Assembly (NCBI GenBank): GCA_017308495.1
Contig: JAFKES010000079.1
Location: 79,435 to 143,434 of the forward strand
DNA length: 64,000 nucleotides
Origin: Afipia sp.
Lineage (GTDB): Bacteria > Pseudomonadota > Alphaproteobacteria > Rhizobiales > Xanthobacteraceae
Reading direction: 5' to 3'
The notes beneath the pieces were generated by a model, which was not told the DNA's origin, ran no database searches, and saw only the letters and a program-made list of their open reading frames with translations. Both the position numbers and the translations under genes were made by a program. Positions 18,980 to 28,184 of this stretch are shown one piece after another; position 1 is the first letter of the stretch; each line of letters begins with the position of its first letter.

Positions 18980-20071
18980 TCACTTATGTCCGGCGGCCTG
19001 CTCGTGTGCCAACTGATGATGGCGGGCGCATTCATTGCTCCGGAAACGCGTGCGACCTCGTGGCCGTTTGCGTCGCCGACTTTGGGAGAGGCTCTGTTGC
19101 CGTGGGTCATCAGGAAGAGCCAGGCGAAGGGAAGCCCTGATCGCTTCGGTACGGTCCATGAGGACATGTACCGAAGAATCGCCGGCTTCCAACTTCTCCG
19201 CCGGCAGATGCAGGGGACGGGTGATGAACACGATCTCACGCTCATCTTTGTGCTCGTAATCCCTGATGTCGAGCGCCCAATGTTCGTATACACGTGCGTT
19301 TCTCGCGCTAGAGTACTCCCAGTCCTGAAAAATCCGGACCTCGCGCGGTGCGAAATCGAGGTAGTCGGGCTGCAAATCGAGAAACGGAGTCTGCGTACCG
19401 TTGGAGCCAACCCAGACGCACCGCTCCAACTTGGGCCGCCGCCCCTCTCGTTTGTCGCGCTCTCGACGTGCGCGGCGCGCGAGAAAGCTGCGGACATGCA
19501 CAACGCTGCTTCCAGCTCTGCCGAGCAATCGGTAGAGCGGACCCGCAAGCACCTTGTCATCTGACATTTCGTCGTGCGAGATCCATGATGGATCGAGCAG
19601 GTTCTCTTCGCCCCATGTCCGGCGTGATGGGTTGACGATCGGACCCGCACGCCATTCGGTCTCGCGACCGAGCGAAATCTGCACATAGCCAGCCGCGCCG
19701 GATCCCGTCGGGGCGAAGGCATAGACGCTGTTGCCGTGCCATTCCGAAATCTGGAGATCCGTGTCCTGCAACCGTCTCCAGAGGGTCGCGATGTCTCCAT
19801 TGTCCTTCGCGAGCTCAGCTTTCATCCACGGCCGATACTCGGCGATCCGTGTGCCGTCGACGGTGAGCACCGAGCGCGCGGCACGCCAATATTGATCGTC
19901 GAGGTTCGCTGCCGAAAAGGAGAATCCAAGAAATCCATCCGTCAGCGCCGCCGCGAGCGTTGCTTCGCTAGCGCCGGAGGGAAGTTGCGATAGTATCGTT
20001 TCGACCAAGGCCGCGGCCGGCAGTATCGCAGGGATTTCCGCACTCTCTGTCATGCGATCATCTCCAATCAC
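18980..20071 (-). CDS. Uncharacterised protein co-translated with the RES toxin
   Basis: 363 residues, no recognised family. The N-terminal 190 residues are acidic and well composed (SQLPSGASEATLAAALTDGF, WRRLQDTDLQISEWHGNSVY). A basic stretch follows (LARRARRERDKREGRR). Its start overlaps the RES gene stop by four bases, so it is the third gene of the operon. The last 40 residues are Arg-rich and unlike the rest, whereas another frame, open to a stop at 18952, reads GDANGHEVARVSGAMNAPA and then SWHTSRPPDISDDLKTYLDR. A frameshift near 19090 may therefore have replaced the natural end. Function unknown. Confidence 0.6.
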   Translation of the reverse strand: MIGDDRMTESAEIPAILPAAALVETILSQLPSGASEATLAAALTDGFLGFSFSAANLDDQYWRAARSVLTVDGTRIAEYRPWMKAELAKDNGDIATLWRRLQDTDLQISEWHGNSVYAFAPTGSGAAGYVQISLGRETEWRAGPIVNPSRRTWGEENLLDPSWISHDEMSDDKVLAGPLYRLLGRAGSSVVHVRSFLARRARRERDKREGRRPKLERCVWVGSNGTQTPFLDLQPDYLDFAPREVRIFQDWEYSSARNARVYEHWALDIRDYEHKDEREIVFITRPLHLPAEKLEAGDSSVHVLMDRTEAIRASLRLALPDDPRQQSLSQSRRRKRPRGRTRFRSNECARHHQLAHEQAAGHK

Positions 20072-20589
20072 ACCCAGGATGCTGATGATCTCGGCAACCG
20101 GCCTTCGGGGTCAATGGCGCGCAGGCTGGGCGCACCCGCTTCATTCCAGCGCCATAGCACGACGCAGGTCCCGCCGGGCGACATCACAGAGGGATAGATC
20201 GCGCCATCATTTCCATTGGCGAGCAGTCTCGCTGCGACGTCGTGCGTCGGAACGCTCTTGCCTTCGTCGAGCAGCATGCGCCATTCGCACTTGTGAATCT
20301 CTGCGGTCAACTTGTAACGCGCGAGCGTATCATCGTCGGTCAGATCGACCATCGACGCGCCTTCCAGTTCAAACTGAACCAGGAGCGCAGGGTGCTGCAC
20401 GAAGCCCTGATTGTACTCAGCCCATGCCGTCGAGATTTCTCGCGCAGCATAGACCGCCGATTGACCGATCGCGTTCCATCGTCCGCCGAAACGCGCCGCG
20501 CCCGCGCCTGACAGTGGCATGTAAGCCCATCGCGGCACGAAGGCGCGCCACAGCTTGATGATCGTCGCGGGGGTTTCCGGCTCAGGCAT
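20068..20589 (-). CDS. RES-domain toxin (NAD-degrading type II toxin)
   Basis: 173 residues with the RES fold markers: an N-terminal Arg (KLWRAFVP), FGGRWN, the Glu of STAWAEYNQG and the Ser of YPSVMSPGGT. RES toxins deplete NAD and arrest growth. The gene overlaps the stop of the Xre antitoxin by eight bases, the standard antitoxin-first order of RES/Xre pairs. Length is normal. It also overlaps the next gene by four bases. Confidence 0.88.
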   Translation of the reverse strand: MPEPETPATIIKLWRAFVPRWAYMPLSGAGAARFGGRWNAIGQSAVYAAREISTAWAEYNQGFVQHPALLVQFELEGASMVDLTDDDTLARYKLTAEIHKCEWRMLLDEGKSVPTHDVAARLLANGNDGAIYPSVMSPGGTCVVLWRWNEAGAPSLRAIDPEGRLPRSSASWV

Positions 20590-20953
20590 AAACGCCCGAT
20601 CTCACAGCCTCTAAATACGCGAGCACCTTCTCTGCATCGCCCTGCCGCACCAGATCTTGAGCTGTCTTGCCGCCCCAGCCGGGGATCGGTTGATGCTTGA
20701 ACCAGATCGCAGCACGCTGTTCGTCGCCCGACATCTCCGAGGCCACTGCCAGAATTCGGACAAGCGGGCTCAAGGCGGCATCCACGCGTCGCGCACTTGC
20801 CTTGCCGGTCAGTGTGTTCCGGGCGACGCCCGCGAGCTTCGCCAACTCGGTCAGCGTAACGCCAAGGCGCTCTGCGACCCGCTGCGCTGAAAGATACGGC
20901 GTGCCATTGTCTCCAAACTGGGTTGCGGCAGTCACGAATGCTGGGTTTGCCAT
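20582..20953 (-). CDS. Xre/MbcA/ParS-type antitoxin
   Basis: 123 residues: an N-terminal helix-turn-helix (LSAQRVAERLGVTLTELAKL, AGVARNTLTG) followed by the C-terminal MbcA/ParS toxin-binding domain (AIWFKHQPIPGWGGKTAQDL, then GDAEKVLAYLEAV). It neutralises the overlapping RES toxin and should repress the operon. It heads the transcript. The motif match is strong and length is normal for the short form of the family. Confidence 0.88.
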   Translation of the reverse strand: MANPAFVTAATQFGDNGTPYLSAQRVAERLGVTLTELAKLAGVARNTLTGKASARRVDAALSPLVRILAVASEMSGDEQRAAIWFKHQPIPGWGGKTAQDLVRQGDAEKVLAYLEAVRSGVYA

Positions 20954-20975
20954 ATTGCGCTCCGAGCGAAGAATG

Positions 20976-20992
20976 AGTGAGATACTATCACT
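20976..20992. promoter_or_regulatory. Candidate operator of the RES/Xre operon
   Basis: AGTGA at 20976-20980 is the reverse complement of TCACT at 20988-20992. The repeat is 23 bases upstream of the antitoxin ATG, and on the minus strand it overlaps TAGTAT, a possible -10 box. This is where an autoregulating Xre antitoxin would bind. The arms are short, so chance is possible. Confidence 0.35.
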
Positions 20993-21041
20993 TTATGCTC
21001 AATATATGCCCAAATCTCGCATGGTTCAATGACCGCTACTG

Positions 21042-21067
21042 ACCAAAGTTTCTATCGAAACTTTGGT
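21042..21067. repeat. Perfect 11-bp inverted repeat with four-base loop
   Basis: ACCAAAGTTTC at 21042-21052 pairs exactly with GAAACTTTGGT at 21057-21067 over TATC. It sits between the divergent toxin-antitoxin operon and the imuA remnant. No poly-T follows on either side, so a terminator is unlikely. A regulator operator or a scar of a lost element are alternatives. Its perfection suggests selection or recent origin. Confidence 0.55.
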
Positions 21068-21236
21068 AGGCCCCGTCGCAGCGTCCGAACGATGCTGCAT
21101 TTTTCGGACATCCCCCCATCCTCGTCCGCCCTTCCGGCCGCCTTTCTTCGCTCAGCCAAGCTCGTCCGCGATTGACTCTCGGAGGTCATGAGACCAAACA
21201 TAGAACATGCCAATGCGGAGAGCGTTGCAAAGGACA

Positions 21237-23527
21237 TGAGTACGTCCACCCCCTCTGTCGTGTCCGAGTTCCGGGCACGGATCGCGCCCGGCTCGAGGGC
21301 AGGACCGCGCATCAACGCACGGTCCTGCCCGTCGATGTAGCCGCGATAGACCGGATCCTTCCGGAAGAAGGGTTGCTGCGCGGGGCGCCGCATGAGGTCG
21401 CGGGCGGCGGCGGCACCGTAGACGGCGCGGCCGCCGTCTTGTTCGCCGCCGGCATCGCGGCGCGCAGCGGCGGCCAGGTTTTGTGGTGCGTGACGCGGCC
21501 CGACTTGTTTGCGCCGGCGCTCGCCCAGACCGGTCTCGCGTCCGGACGCCTGATCTACCTCGAAGTCTGGGGCCGGTCCCGCACCGGCATCGAGGACAAG
21601 CACGCCGCCGATCTCAACATGAATCTCGGCGACCGCCGTCTGCGGCTGGTGCTCGAGCTGGCGCGCGCGCTGATCGGCACGCCGCGTCATCTCTCGCAGC
21701 ATCCGGGAGGATTTGTGCTCACGCGCGATCGGCTCGACGATCTCGTACCGATCGAACCTGCGGCGATGAAGGACCGTCAGGTGATTGAATGGGACAAGGA
21801 CGACGTCGACGCCTTGCGGATGATGAAGATGGATTGCCTCGCCCTTGGCATGCTGTCGTGCATGAAGCGCGCCTTCGATCTTCTCTCGGAACACAAAGAC
21901 GTTGCGCTCGATCTCGCGACCATTCCCGCGGAAGACCCGCGCACTTACGCGATGATCCGGCGCGCTGATACCCTCGGCGTGTTCCAGATCGAAAGCCGGG
22001 CGCAGATGTCGATGCTGCCGCGACTGAAACCGCGGACGTTCTACGACCTGGTGATCGAAGTCGCGATCGTGCGGCCGGGGCCGATCCAGGGCGACATGGT
22101 TCATCCGTATTTGCGCCGGCGCGAGGGCAAGGAGGATGTCGTCTATCCGACGCCGGAGCTCGAGGCGGTCCTCGGCAAGACCTTGGGGGAGCCGCTGTTT
22201 CAGGAACAGGCCATGAAGGTCTCGATGGTCTGCGCCGGGTTTTCCGCAGGTGAGGCCGATCAGCTCCGCCGCAGCATGGCGACCTTCAAGCATACCGGCG
22301 GGGTCAGCGCGTTTCGCGACACGCTGGTCAACGGCATGATCGCCAATGGTTACACGCGCGAATTCGCCGAGAAGACGTTTTCGCAACTCGAGGGCTTCGG
22401 CTCTTATGGATTCCCGGAATCGCATGCTGCATCGTTTGCGTTGCTCGCCTATGCCTCCTCCTGGATGAAATGCCATCATCCAGATGTCTTTTGCGCCGCG
22501 CTACTGAATGCGCAGCCGATGGGATTTTACGCGCCGGCGCAGATCGTGCGCGATGCGCGCGATCACGGCGTCGAGGTGCGGCCCGTCGACGTCAACCGAT
22601 CCCGATGGGACTGCACGCTGGAGCCGACCGAGCACGAGGACCGCTTTGCGGTCAGGCTCGGCATGCGCATGGTGCGCAGCCTCGCCAATGGCGATGCGGC
22701 GCAGATCATCGCCGCCCGCAGTGATCGGCCGTTTTCTTCCGTCGACGATCTGTGGCGCCGTGCCGCCGTGCCGGCCGCAGCGCTCGTTCACCTTGCCGAC
22801 GCCGACGCCTTTCGTCCGGCCTTCGGTCTTCCGCGGCGTGATGCGATGTGGGCGATCAAGGCGCTGCGCGACGAGCCGCTGCCGCTGTTCGCCGCCGCGG
22901 CTGCGCGCGAGGCGAGGGCTGTACTGGAGATCCACGAGCCGGCCGTCGCGCTGCGCCCGATGAAGGCGAGGGGCGAAGTGGTCGAGGACTATGGCCATGT
23001 CGGCCTGACATTGCGCTCCCATCCGCTGTCATTCCTGCGTGCCGATCTTGCACGGCGGCGCGTCGTCACCTGTGCTGAGGCGATGGCGGCGCGCGACGGG
23101 TGCTGGCTCGACGCCGCCGGCCTCGTTCTGGTTCGGCAGATGCCCGGATCGGCCAAGGGTGTGATGTTCGTCACACTGGAGGATGAGAGCGGCATCGCCA
23201 ATCTTGTGATCTGGCCGCAGGTCTTCGAGCAATATCGGCGCGTTGTGCTGTCGGCTGGAATGCTTTCGGTCCGCGGGTCGTATTCAGCGGGAAGGGGAGG
23301 TGGTGCATCTCGTGGCGCGCCACCTGGCCGACCTCTCGGGGGATCTCGCGAGCGTCGGCGAGCGCGACGACGCCTTCCCATTGCCACACGGTCGCGGCGA
23401 TGAATTGCACCATGGCAGTCCGACGCCCGATCCGCGCGACCTGCCGAAGGGCCCGCGGCCGCGTAACCTCGGGAATACATACGGCCACATCGACCAGATC
23501 CGCGTGAAGACGCGGGATTTCCGCTAG
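21237..23527 (+). pseudogene. imuA::dnaE2 deletion fusion, frameshifted
   Basis: The left part is Imu[18 protein letters not shown] in one frame, then [20 protein letters not shown] and [34 protein letters not shown] in the next (frameshift near 21285). At about 21565 it joins, in frame, the middle of the error-prone polymerase DnaE2 ([51 protein letters not shown]). The rest of imuA, all of imuB and the dnaE2 5' part with its PHP domain and catalytic PDIDVD are gone. One inserted base near 23275 then shifts the frame; the true tail ([20 protein letters not shown] to IDQIRVKTRDFR) ends at 23527. No functional polymerase can be made. Confidence 0.85.
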
Positions 23528-23626
23528 AACCCAGACCCTCGTTTCGCCAACCGCGACTTGCACAACCGCCTGATTGCGCCACCGGCCTCTTTGACTTCGG
23601 CTCACTCATGTAATACGTTCGGTTAC

Positions 23627-24148
23627 ATGATACGGGACAGCCGATTGTCAGGTGTTCTACGTGTCTTGTTGCACTTGTCTGAGCAGGGCGAGCCGACGAC
23701 ATCCGAAACGCTGGCGCAGGTGATACAAACCAATCCGGTGGTGATCCGCCGCATCATGGCAGGCTTGCGCGAGCGCGGTTACGTTCGCTCCGAAAAGGGA
23801 CACGGTGGCGGATGGACGCTGGCGTGCGATCCATCGAAGCTGACGTTGCGCGATGTTTACAAGGCGCTCGGTGAGCCCTCGCTTCTGTCCATCGGCACCC
23901 GAACGCGATCACCCGCTTGTCTGGTCGAACAGGCGGTCAATGCCGCCCTCGGACGCGTTTTCGAGGAAGCTGAAGCGATGATGCTGTCGCGCCTCGGTGC
24001 GGTGACGCTTGCTCATCTCAATGCCGACTTCCACCAACGACGTGTCGCGCCCAAGCAATCCCGGGCTCGGAGACGATGCATTCCGTCTGACGGGGCACCC
24101 TGCCGGCGCAGCGGCGTCATGAGGACAATGCCCTCATCGCGGTTGTGA
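23627..24148 (+). CDS. Rrf2-family transcriptional regulator
   Basis: 173 residues from the ATG at 23627, where [20 protein letters not shown] begins the winged helix-turn-helix. [20 protein letters not shown] is the recognition region and [20 protein letters not shown] the family hallmark. One cysteine (SPACLVEQ) replaces the three-Cys Fe-S cluster loop of IscR, so it is of the YwnA/NsrR-like class lacking a full cluster site. The tail after about residue 140 is Arg-rich and unusual. A start 69 bases upstream is possible but adds non-conserved sequence. It stands 25 bases ahead of a two-component system. Confidence 0.82.
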   Translation: MIRDSRLSGVLRVLLHLSEQGEPTTSETLAQVIQTNPVVIRRIMAGLRERGYVRSEKGHGGGWTLACDPSKLTLRDVYKALGEPSLLSIGTRTRSPACLVEQAVNAALGRVFEEAEAMMLSRLGAVTLAHLNADFHQRRVAPKQSRARRRCIPSDGAPCRRSGVMRTMPSSRL

Positions 24149-24172
24149 GACAGTACCGCGAGCGGAGATGAG

Positions 24173-24838
24173 ATGCGCGTATTGCTAATCGAAGACGACA
24201 AAATGATCGGCCAGAATCTGAAGGCGGCGCTGGCACGGGAGGGCATATCGGTCGACTGGGTGCGTACCGCATCCGACGGCGAAGAGGCGCTCGCAAATGG
24301 CGGACATGGACTCGTGCTGCTCGATCTTGGTTTGCCCGGCCGATCCGGCATAGATCTACTGAAGATGGCGCGCCAGGCCGGAAACCGCACGCCTGTCTTG
24401 ATCGTGACGGCGCGCGACGGTCTGGACGACCGCGTGGCCGGCCTCGACGTCGGCGCCGACGATTATATTGTGAAACCGTTTGAGACGCGTGAACTCCTTG
24501 CGAGGATGCGGGCGGTGCTCCGCCGCCAAGCGGGCGCCGCGCAATCCCTGCTTGTTGCCGGGGAGCTCGCGCTTGATCTCGAAACCCACGAGGTGACCTA
24601 TCGCGGAACGACCGTCTTGCTCCCGGCCCGTGAATTTGCGCTGATGCAGGCGCTCGCAGAGCGGCCTGGCGCGATCCTGTCGCGCGCGCGCATCGAGGAA
24701 AACATCTATGGCTGGGGCGAGGAGGTCGAGAGCAACGCTGTCGATGTTCTCATCCATTCCATCCGCAAGAAATTCGACAAGGACATCGTCCGCAATGTCC
24801 GTGGCGCCGGTTGGATGATCCCTCGGGGCGAGACATGA
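24173..24838 (+). CDS. OmpR-family response regulator
   Basis: 221 residues: receiver domain with acidic pair EDD at 7-9, phospho-acceptor Asp 51 (LLDLGLPG), Thr (VTARD) and Lys (VKPFE), then a winged helix (LPAREFALMQALAERPGAIL, SNAVDVLIHSIRKKFDKD). It is nearest to the QseB/TctD/PmrA group. It overlaps its kinase by four bases. Its likely targets are the PepSY and membrane genes downstream (inference from order). Confidence 0.93.
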   Translation: MRVLLIEDDKMIGQNLKAALAREGISVDWVRTASDGEEALANGGHGLVLLDLGLPGRSGIDLLKMARQAGNRTPVLIVTARDGLDDRVAGLDVGADDYIVKPFETRELLARMRAVLRRQAGAAQSLLVAGELALDLETHEVTYRGTTVLLPAREFALMQALAERPGAILSRARIEENIYGWGEEVESNAVDVLIHSIRKKFDKDIVRNVRGAGWMIPRGET

Positions 24839-26154
24839 CATCCTTGCGGCGGACCGCGCTTATCTGGATGACGGTTCTATTGACCGTCGTCGGTCTGGCC
24901 GCCTTCGCAATCACCTATGAATTTGCTCGGCAAGAAGCCGCCGATTTCCTCGACGGACAATTGCACCAGATCGCGCTCAACGCGGGTGATACCGCGACGG
25001 ACATCGCGGCGCCGTCCGCCCCTCCCGATCCGGAGGACCAGTTCGTCATCGAAATATGGACGGCAGCAGGCACCGTTGTCCGCCGGACGCCGAACGGGCC
25101 GGAGATTCCGCGTCTCGATCATCCGGGTCATGCGACGGTCCAAGCCGCAGGCGAGGAATGGCGCGTCTATCTCGCCCATGGCGCGACGAGATCGGTGCAG
25201 GTGGCGCAACGGATGAGCGTGCGGCAGGAACTGGCGGAATCGTCCGCCATTCAGGCTGGCGCTCCGATCCTTGTCCTGATACCGCTCAGCTGGCTCGTCA
25301 TTGCCTGGTTGCTAGGGCAGCTCTCAGGCCAATTGCGGAATCTCGCCGGCGACATCGCCAAACGCAGCCTCGACAGCCGCGATCCCGTGCCGAGCAGCAA
25401 TGTACCGGCTGAAGTACGGCCGCTCGTCGAAGGCATGAACGTGCTGACAGGTCGCCTTCAGGACGCGCTCGAACGGCAGAAGCGTTTCGTGGCGGATGCG
25501 GCGCACGAATTGCGCACACCATTGATGGCCATGCAGGTCCAGCTCGACAACCTTGTCGCCGGAGCCGATCCCCATAGTGGTCATGCCAACGCGGAACTCC
25601 GCTCGGGCGTTCTGCGCGCGCGAAGGCTGGTCGAACAATTGCTCCGCTTGGCGCGGTCCGAAGATGCGGGCGAGTCTGGCGCTTCAGAGTCGATCGAGCT
25701 TTCTGATTTTGTCACGCAATGCGTCGCGGACTTCGTCCCCATCGCCGAGTCCGGAGGCATCGATCTCGGCATAGGCAAGGTGGAGCCGGCGACGATCGAT
25801 GGATCGCGCGCCGATCTTGCGTTGCTGTTCGGCAATCTGATCGACAATGCGATCCGATATACACCGCGCGGCGGGTCGGTCGATGTATCGGTCAACCGCG
25901 TCGCGGATGACTTCGTGGTCGAGATCAAGGATACCGGCTGCGGCGTGTCCGAAGTCGACATTCCGCGATTGTTCGATCGCTTTTTCCGCGCGGCGCCGGT
26001 TGATGTGGAAGGCAGCGGGCTCGGCCTTTCCATCGCGGCGGCCGTCGCCAAGCGTCATGGTCTTTCAATTGAAATCGCCAATCGAAGCGATACCAAAGGC
26101 CTGATTGTTCGCGTCTCCGGAAAGCTGTCGATCGCACGCCTCATTCGCCCATAA
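24835..26154 (+). CDS. Two-component sensor histidine kinase (QseC/TctE-like)
   Basis: 439 residues from the ATG that overlaps the regulator stop. TM1 (IWMTVLLTVVGLAAFAITYE), a periplasmic domain of about 130 residues, TM2 (GAPILVLIPLSWLVIAWLLG), HAMP-like linker, H-box FVADAAHELRTPL with the phospho-His near residue 224, N-box NLIDNAIRYTPRGG, and G boxes DTGCGV and GSGLGLSI. The stimulus is unknown; kinases with this plan commonly sense metals or polyamines. All catalytic boxes are intact. Confidence 0.92.
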   Translation: MTSLRRTALIWMTVLLTVVGLAAFAITYEFARQEAADFLDGQLHQIALNAGDTATDIAAPSAPPDPEDQFVIEIWTAAGTVVRRTPNGPEIPRLDHPGHATVQAAGEEWRVYLAHGATRSVQVAQRMSVRQELAESSAIQAGAPILVLIPLSWLVIAWLLGQLSGQLRNLAGDIAKRSLDSRDPVPSSNVPAEVRPLVEGMNVLTGRLQDALERQKRFVADAAHELRTPLMAMQVQLDNLVAGADPHSGHANAELRSGVLRARRLVEQLLRLARSEDAGESGASESIELSDFVTQCVADFVPIAESGGIDLGIGKVEPATIDGSRADLALLFGNLIDNAIRYTPRGGSVDVSVNRVADDFVVEIKDTGCGVSEVDIPRLFDRFFRAAPVDVEGSGLGLSIAAAVAKRHGLSIEIANRSDTKGLIVRVSGKLSIARLIRP

Positions 26155-26230
26155 GTCTGGCGCACTACGGCTATCTCCATCTGGGGTGGGATGAAAGTTC
26201 CCAGCCGTTTGAGCAAAAGGAGAAGCACGA

Positions 26231-26584
26231 ATGACCATCAACAACATCTCGAAGATCGCGGCCGCGTCGGCAGTCGCGTTGTCCCTCGTCGCCGGCGGGG
26301 CGACGGCCTACGCCAAGGAGCGGTCGGAGGCGCCGACCAACGACGCTGCGGTCATGTCACAGGCCAAAGTGTCAATTTCCGAAGCGATCGCCAACGCCGA
26401 GAAGGCAACGGGCGGAAAGGCAGTCGGAAGCGGCATCGAGAATCAGAATGGCGTGACCCATTTCGAGGTCGAGATCTTGAAGGACAACGCGCGCCAGAAA
26501 GTGCTGGTCGACACCCAGACCGGGCAGGTCGTGAAAACCGCCGCTGCCGATGATGACGACGACGGCGACCAAGACCAGGACTAA
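26231..26584 (+). CDS. Periplasmic PepSY-domain protein
   Basis: 117 residues: signal peptide (AAASAVALSLVAGGATAYA), one PepSY domain (VSISEAIANAEKATGGKAVG, HFEVEILKDNARQKVLVDTQ, TGQVV) and an Asp-rich tail (DDDDDGDQDQD) that could bind cations. PepSY proteins are frequent targets and neighbours of QseBC/PhoPQ-like systems, as here 76 bases after the kinase. AAAAGGAGAAG is its ribosome binding site. A strong terminator follows, so it is probably a separate or final cistron. Confidence 0.88.
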   Translation: MTINNISKIAAASAVALSLVAGGATAYAKERSEAPTNDAAVMSQAKVSISEAIANAEKATGGKAVGSGIENQNGVTHFEVEILKDNARQKVLVDTQTGQVVKTAAADDDDDGDQDQD

Positions 26585-26599
26585 GCATCCATCGCGAGG

Positions 26600-26629
26600 G
26601 TCATGTGGCGTTGCTCTGCGCCACATGAC
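26600..26629 (+). terminator. Rho-independent terminator after the PepSY gene
   Basis: GTCATGTGGCG at 26600-26610 pairs perfectly with CGCCACATGAC at 26619-26629 over an eight-base loop, and TTTCGTCT follows. It is 15 bases after the PepSY stop codon. The stem is long and GC-rich; the T-run is short, so termination may be partial. Confidence 0.75.
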
Positions 26630-26823
26630 TTTCGTCTGAGCGATTTCAGCGAACGCCAGCGGGCTTCGACACGGCTGCTTCCTCGGTTGGCCTGTCGAAG
26701 CGGCCCAAGCCAGTGATCCAGGCCGGCAGTGTGAATAGTCAACGATCTCATCGCCGTAGGGTTATCGGGACAAGCTGAGACGTCGCCCTTTTGGAATCAA
26801 TGCTCCAATCGAAGGAGACCCTT

Positions 26824-27606
26824 ATGAATAGCGAACTTTCCGCGACCTTGAGCAAGGTTCCGGCCGTAACCCTTGGATTCTGGATCATCAAAATCCTCGC
26901 AACGACGCTCGGCGAAACGGGCGGCGATGCGGTGACAATGACGCTTCTTCACGCCGACAAAAATGCAGCTAACGGCGGATATCTGATCGGCGCCGGAATA
27001 TTTCTCGCGATATTTGTCGCCGCGGTTGCCGCTCAAATCTCCACGAAGAAGTTCAATGCCTGGGTCTACTGGATCGCCATCGTGGCATCGACGACCGTTG
27101 GCACGGCCTTGGCAGATTTCTTCGACCGTTCGTTGGGCATTGGCTACACCGGCGGCGCATCGATACTCTTTGGCCTCGTCCTGGCCTCTCTCGCGGTCTG
27201 GTATCTTGCGATGGGCAGTGTGGATGTGAGGACCGTTGCAACTCCGAAGGTCGAGATTTTCTATTGGGTGACGATAACCTTCTCCCAGACACTTGGCACG
27301 GCTCTCGGCGATTGGCTCGCCGACACGGGCGGGCTCGGCTATCAGGGCGGCGCGCTCGTCTTCGGGCTCGCGCTGGCGATCACCGCCGCACTCTATTATT
27401 GGACAAGCGTCTCGCGCGTCCTGTTGTTCTGGGCGGCCTTTATCCTGACGCGACCGCTTGGAGCGACGGTCGGTGACTTTCTCGACAAGCCGATTAGCCA
27501 CGGCGGTCTTGATTTGAGCAGACCGCTCGCTTCGGCGGCGCTAGCGGCGGTCATCATTGTCTTGATCTCGCTGCTGCCCCAGCGCGCCGGCCAGCATCCG
27601 GCGTGA
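26824..27606 (+). CDS. COG4705-like multi-pass membrane protein, copy 1
   Basis: 260 residues with about eight hydrophobic helices. Repeated short motifs link helices: FWIIKILATTLGETGGD, YWIAIVASTTVGTALADFFD, YWVTITFSQTLGTALGDWLA and FILTRPLGATVGDFLDKP. This is a fourfold internal repeat of T.G...GD, each with an acidic residue in the membrane. It belongs to the uncharacterised COG4705 membrane-protein group, and conserved membrane Asp/Glu suggest cation transport. The start at 26824 follows GAAGGAGA directly. A second copy lies at 29042. It is downstream of the two-component system and probably regulated by it. Confidence 0.82.
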   Translation: MNSELSATLSKVPAVTLGFWIIKILATTLGETGGDAVTMTLLHADKNAANGGYLIGAGIFLAIFVAAVAAQISTKKFNAWVYWIAIVASTTVGTALADFFDRSLGIGYTGGASILFGLVLASLAVWYLAMGSVDVRTVATPKVEIFYWVTITFSQTLGTALGDWLADTGGLGYQGGALVFGLALAITAALYYWTSVSRVLLFWAAFILTRPLGATVGDFLDKPISHGGLDLSRPLASAALAAVIIVLISLLPQRAGQHPA

Positions 27607-27809
27607 TTGTGGATCAAGCGATATGTGTCCTCGCCCAGACGAAGGAGTGGAGTCCACGGCCATCGTGAGATGGACCGTCAGGACGACACATTCGGCGAAG
27701 GATCAGTGCCGCTTTGTCCGCGGCGAGGCCGTATCGCGCTGCCGTCGTCTGACGCTGCGCCACATGGTGTTCATCTGGACGACTTCAGTCAAAGCCAGGG
27801 AGCTTCAAC
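27607..27809. other. Intergenic stretch with a diverged copy of a sequence at 26617
   Basis: No gene is seen. At 27752-27803 the sequence (CTGCGCCACATGGTGTTCAT...) resembles the 52 bases at 26617-26668 (CTGCGCCACATGACTTTCGT...), both ending CCAG-G-GCTTC. The pairing arm of the terminator is only present in the first copy, so this may be a decayed duplicate of that terminator region. Confidence 0.4.
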
Positions 27810-28184
27810 ATGCGTAATTCCTCCATCGGCGTGCGTCTTCTTGGCATCGCGATCGGTATCTGCGCCGCCTTCGGAATCGTCGCCGGGGTCGTGGTTGCAA
27901 TCGTAGTCTCGCCCATCATTTTCGTAGCGACCGCTTTCCTCCTACGCCGCGCTGGCTTCAATGGTCGCCGTACGCGGTCTGATCGCGTCCATCCCGAATG
28001 GTCGCGCGACGCCGCACCCGTCATTGACGGCGAGTTCGAGGTCATCGAGGAAGCCATGCCGGAACCAGGTTCGCGGCAGGAACGAACCGTATCAGCAGAG
28101 CGGCATCATGTTCCGAGGGCGACCGGCACGCCGTTTGAAGAGCGGCGTGCCGCAGGTCACGGAAACCGATTCGAACTGCCATGA
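27810..28184 (+). CDS. Small membrane-anchored protein upstream of DedA
   Basis: 124 residues: one long hydrophobic N-terminal region (residues 9-45, GIAIGICAAFGIVAGVVVAI) and a charged cytoplasmic tail with acidic and Arg-rich blocks. The tail has no recognised domain. It overlaps the DedA gene by four bases (ATGA), so the two are translationally coupled and may act together. No family recognised; the start ATG lies 17 bases after a weak CAGGGAG site. Confidence 0.5.
   Translation: MRNSSIGVRLLGIAIGICAAFGIVAGVVVAIVVSPIIFVATAFLLRRAGFNGRRTRSDRVHPEWSRDAAPVIDGEFEVIEEAMPEPGSRQERTVSAERHHVPRATGTPFEERRAAGHGNRFELP

Noticed and set aside
21172..21260. LexA box upstream of imuA
   Set aside because: Alphaproteobacterial SOS boxes need GTTC or GAAC half-sites seven bases apart. 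GAAC occurs near 21200 but without a partner at the right distance.
21052..22479. Long minus-strand frame of 475 codons
   Set aside because: It is the antisense of the DnaE2 fragment. The residues are Arg/His-rich with no domain, while the plus strand matches DnaE2 throughout.
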